Shown here piece after piece: positions 38,701 through 39,182 of a stretch of DNA of 39,182 bases. Each line of letters opens with the position of its first letter. Position 1 is the stretch's first letter. The notes under the pieces were generated by a model. It was not told where the DNA came from and ran no database searches. It saw only the letters and a program-made list of their open reading frames with translations. A program made the position numbers and the translations under genes. Source of the DNA: an uncultured Anaerolineales bacterium (GTDB lineage Bacteria > Chloroflexota > Anaerolineae > Anaerolineales > Villigracilaceae); contig CALFXA010000283.1 of NCBI GenBank assembly GCA_937928015.1, positions 1 through 39,182 on the forward strand. The letters are read 5' to 3'.

Positions 38701-39182
38701 CCAGCGCGCCGTAGATTAATCCGCTGCGTACCCAGGCGTCCGTGCGCAGGAAGCGGAAGCGCAGGATAGTGTATCCGATGGAGGCAGGGAAGAGCACAAT
38801 GGGCAAAAAGAGAAGGGGAGAGAATGGGAAAATGTTCCAGGGAGAAGTCACCAGCCAAAGCGTGAGCGGTCCCAGCCCGACCAGGGTCCCGAGCAGGATG
38901 GTCTGTGCCTGGGCCCGCACCACGGGCGAAGGCGCGGTGAGACGATGATACACGTTCATGCTGAGGAATAGCAGCACGGCCACGGCCACGAACAAATAGA
39001 TGTAACGCCAGGGCAGGATGTAGGCCGTGGGATGTTCGAAATCGAAGAGGGTGAGATAGGCGTTGATCGTCAGCCCGATGGCAACGTAGAGACCCACCCA
39101 GCGCAGGTAGGGACGCCCGACCACAACGCGCGTCTCCTGTGGGAAGGACAATGCCAGGTCCACCAGCGCGCCGCCCGCCATG
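35780..39182 (-). CDS. Membrane histidine kinase with several GAF domains (5' end missing)
   Basis: At least 1133 residues are present, and the gene continues past the window edge: the first visible residues (GALVDLALSFPQET, then RPYLRWVGLYVAIGLT) look like the inside of an N-terminal multi-helix sensor region, not a true start. About six transmembrane helices lie in residues 24-205. Four GAF-like segments follow between about 225 and 885 (for example QLSTLNEIARQLSGTLDLEP). HisKA has FVAHELKNPMTS with the phospho-His near residue 908. HATPase_c has N-box NLVSNAHKYTP (about 1025), G1 DNGIGIS (about 1065) and G2 GTGLGLNITKSL (about 1095). It autophosphorylates in response to membrane or ligand signals. 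FIST gene downstream; cognate regulator not visible. Confidence 0.92.
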   Translation of the reverse strand, partial: MAGGALVDLALSFPQETRVVVGRPYLRWVGLYVAIGLTINAYLTLFDFEHPTAYILPWRYIYLFVAVAVLLFLSMNVYHRLTAPSPVVRAQAQTILLGTLVGLGPLTLWLVTSPWNIFPFSPLLFLPIVLFPASIGYTILRFRFLRTDAWVRSGLIYGALALIVLLGYGLIAGGMSLIFLTFTSLPANNLWVGIFVFAVVILLEPIRNRLQTLVDATFFRGQRVYAERLSNFSHDMTTALDLNKIGEILREQVNSSLAPDRIHLYVYDKVNDQFTALPGEDGRPTSDVRFGSTSPLARYFAQEHLPLYLDGVTLPPALEPEKSRLDLLGARLFLALPGKGEIPAGWLALGPRRSGQPYTPQDLTFLDNLSDQASVGIERVQTVADLERRILETDALVRVSQGVNVTLTFDDVLELINAQTAQIIPLTHFHITLHNKENDFYYYGFCVEDGDRLPERENLPLPPKSGLAPEIIRKGRPILTQDYIRECQTRNVTPSFDGVYAWIGVPLNAAAETIGVLSIGNRDTGVTYTQSQSQLLQAIADQTAGAIVKARLLSETQQRAHQLSTLNEIARQLSGTLDLEPLLQSMLESAVTILNGEAGSLFLVDEQTGDLVFKVTVGPVAANLVGQRLPSGSGIVGRAVQTRMPVIENEAQSSPSRFSATDQQTGFVTRSILAVPLQAKGRVIGVVEVVNRRDGMPFAEGDQDLLTAFAGQAAVALENARLYTLTDLELANRVEELQVMQRIDRELNASLEIDRAMRITLDWALRQSHAEAGLIGMLEDNNLSIMAEQGYDERSATVTEQVTRLQLPAFRSALESGQPQRLALAAGGGSGGGLLTGAHIQMVIPIRREAQVIGLILLESTSDSQVDLAFLNRLSDHAAIAISNAQLYGEVQRANLAKSEFVSFVAHELKNPMTSIKGYTELLASGAVGGINEMQTNFLNTIRSNVERMSTLVSDLNDNSKIEAGRLRLDFKAMEVSDLVDEVLRSTKRQLEDKKQTVDVELSGKLPQVWADRTRVGQVLTNLVSNAHKYTPEGGTLRVGAEDTVNLWDREGAGRVVHLWVKDNGIGISAEDQAKIFQKFFRSEDSKAREAPGTGLGLNITKSLVEMQGGRIWFESEYRKGTTFHFTIPVAEG

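Noticed and set aside
37466..38719. Plus-strand open frame of 417 codons opposite the histidine kinase
   Set aside because: It is a codon-bias shadow. The kinase strand holds GAF, HisKA and HATPase motifs in one continuous frame.

Overview
The window is most likely a contig from an uncultured member of the Chloroflexota, class Anaerolineae. This is an inference from gene content: SLH-anchored beta-helix surface proteins with GGC...YCP motifs, 'TPTPTP'-rich lipoproteins, a tungsten aldehyde oxidoreductase with its own maturation genes, and a T-box leader on a TrpB2-type gene. No rRNA or tRNA gene is visible to confirm it. The first 47 bases are Illumina adapter left on the contig end, and the histidine kinase at the right edge runs off the window.

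Layout. 0.1-1.2 kb: a Rieske-type mononuclear iron oxygenase closed by a strong terminator. 1.35-5.2 kb: a tungstoenzyme module, made of an AbrB-radical SAM maturase and two MoaD-like sulfur carriers on the plus strand, facing an aldehyde:ferredoxin oxidoreductase on the minus strand. 5.4-7.6 kb: a two-domain (MDR + Gfo/Idh/MocA) oxidoreductase of the type found in polysaccharide loci. 7.6-9.7 kb: two adjacent TIR proteins. The first has Gln at the expected NADase Glu position and a Gly/Asn-rich tail. The second keeps the Glu and ends in an FGE/C-type-lectin-like domain whose last 30 residues look like the variable region of a diversity-generating retroelement (DGR). 9.8-13.1 kb: three genes for hydroxyproline breakdown (DapA-family deaminase, 4-hydroxyproline epimerase, FAD-dependent D-amino-acid dehydrogenase). 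13.2-18.3 kb: a tightly overlapping plus-strand run of Nudix, heparinase II/III, Nudix, GT4 glycosyltransferase and NeuD-like acetyltransferase, probably for exopolysaccharide. 18.35-19.3 kb: a DUF4349 lipoprotein.

19.4-28.6 kb: three large tandem minus-strand surface proteins. Each has a signal peptide, right-handed beta-helix repeats, a choice-of-anchor-Q-like segment and three C-terminal SLH repeats. The middle one carries a ComEA-type helix-hairpin-helix module inside an Ig-like domain. 28.8-31.7 kb: a minus-strand Fur-family regulator followed by a cobalt/nickel ECF transporter (CbiM with PDGLE tail, CbiQ, CbiO). 31.9-32.6 kb: a small lipoprotein. 32.6-34.6 kb: a TTGACA/TATAAT promoter, a T-box leader with a tryptophan (UGG) specifier, an unreported-looking 48-codon ORF, and trpB2. 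34.6-39.2 kb: a FIST-domain sensor and a multi-GAF membrane histidine kinase.

Three things stand out. (1) The TIR pair with a DGR-like variable lectin end looks like a hypervariable sensor coupled to a TIR effector. (2) Between 6.5 and 16.5 kb there are at least eight different palindromic mini-repeats, and four of them sit in frame inside enzyme genes, as Rickettsia palindromic elements do. (3) A DNA-binding competence-type module has been placed in frame in a cell-surface adhesin.
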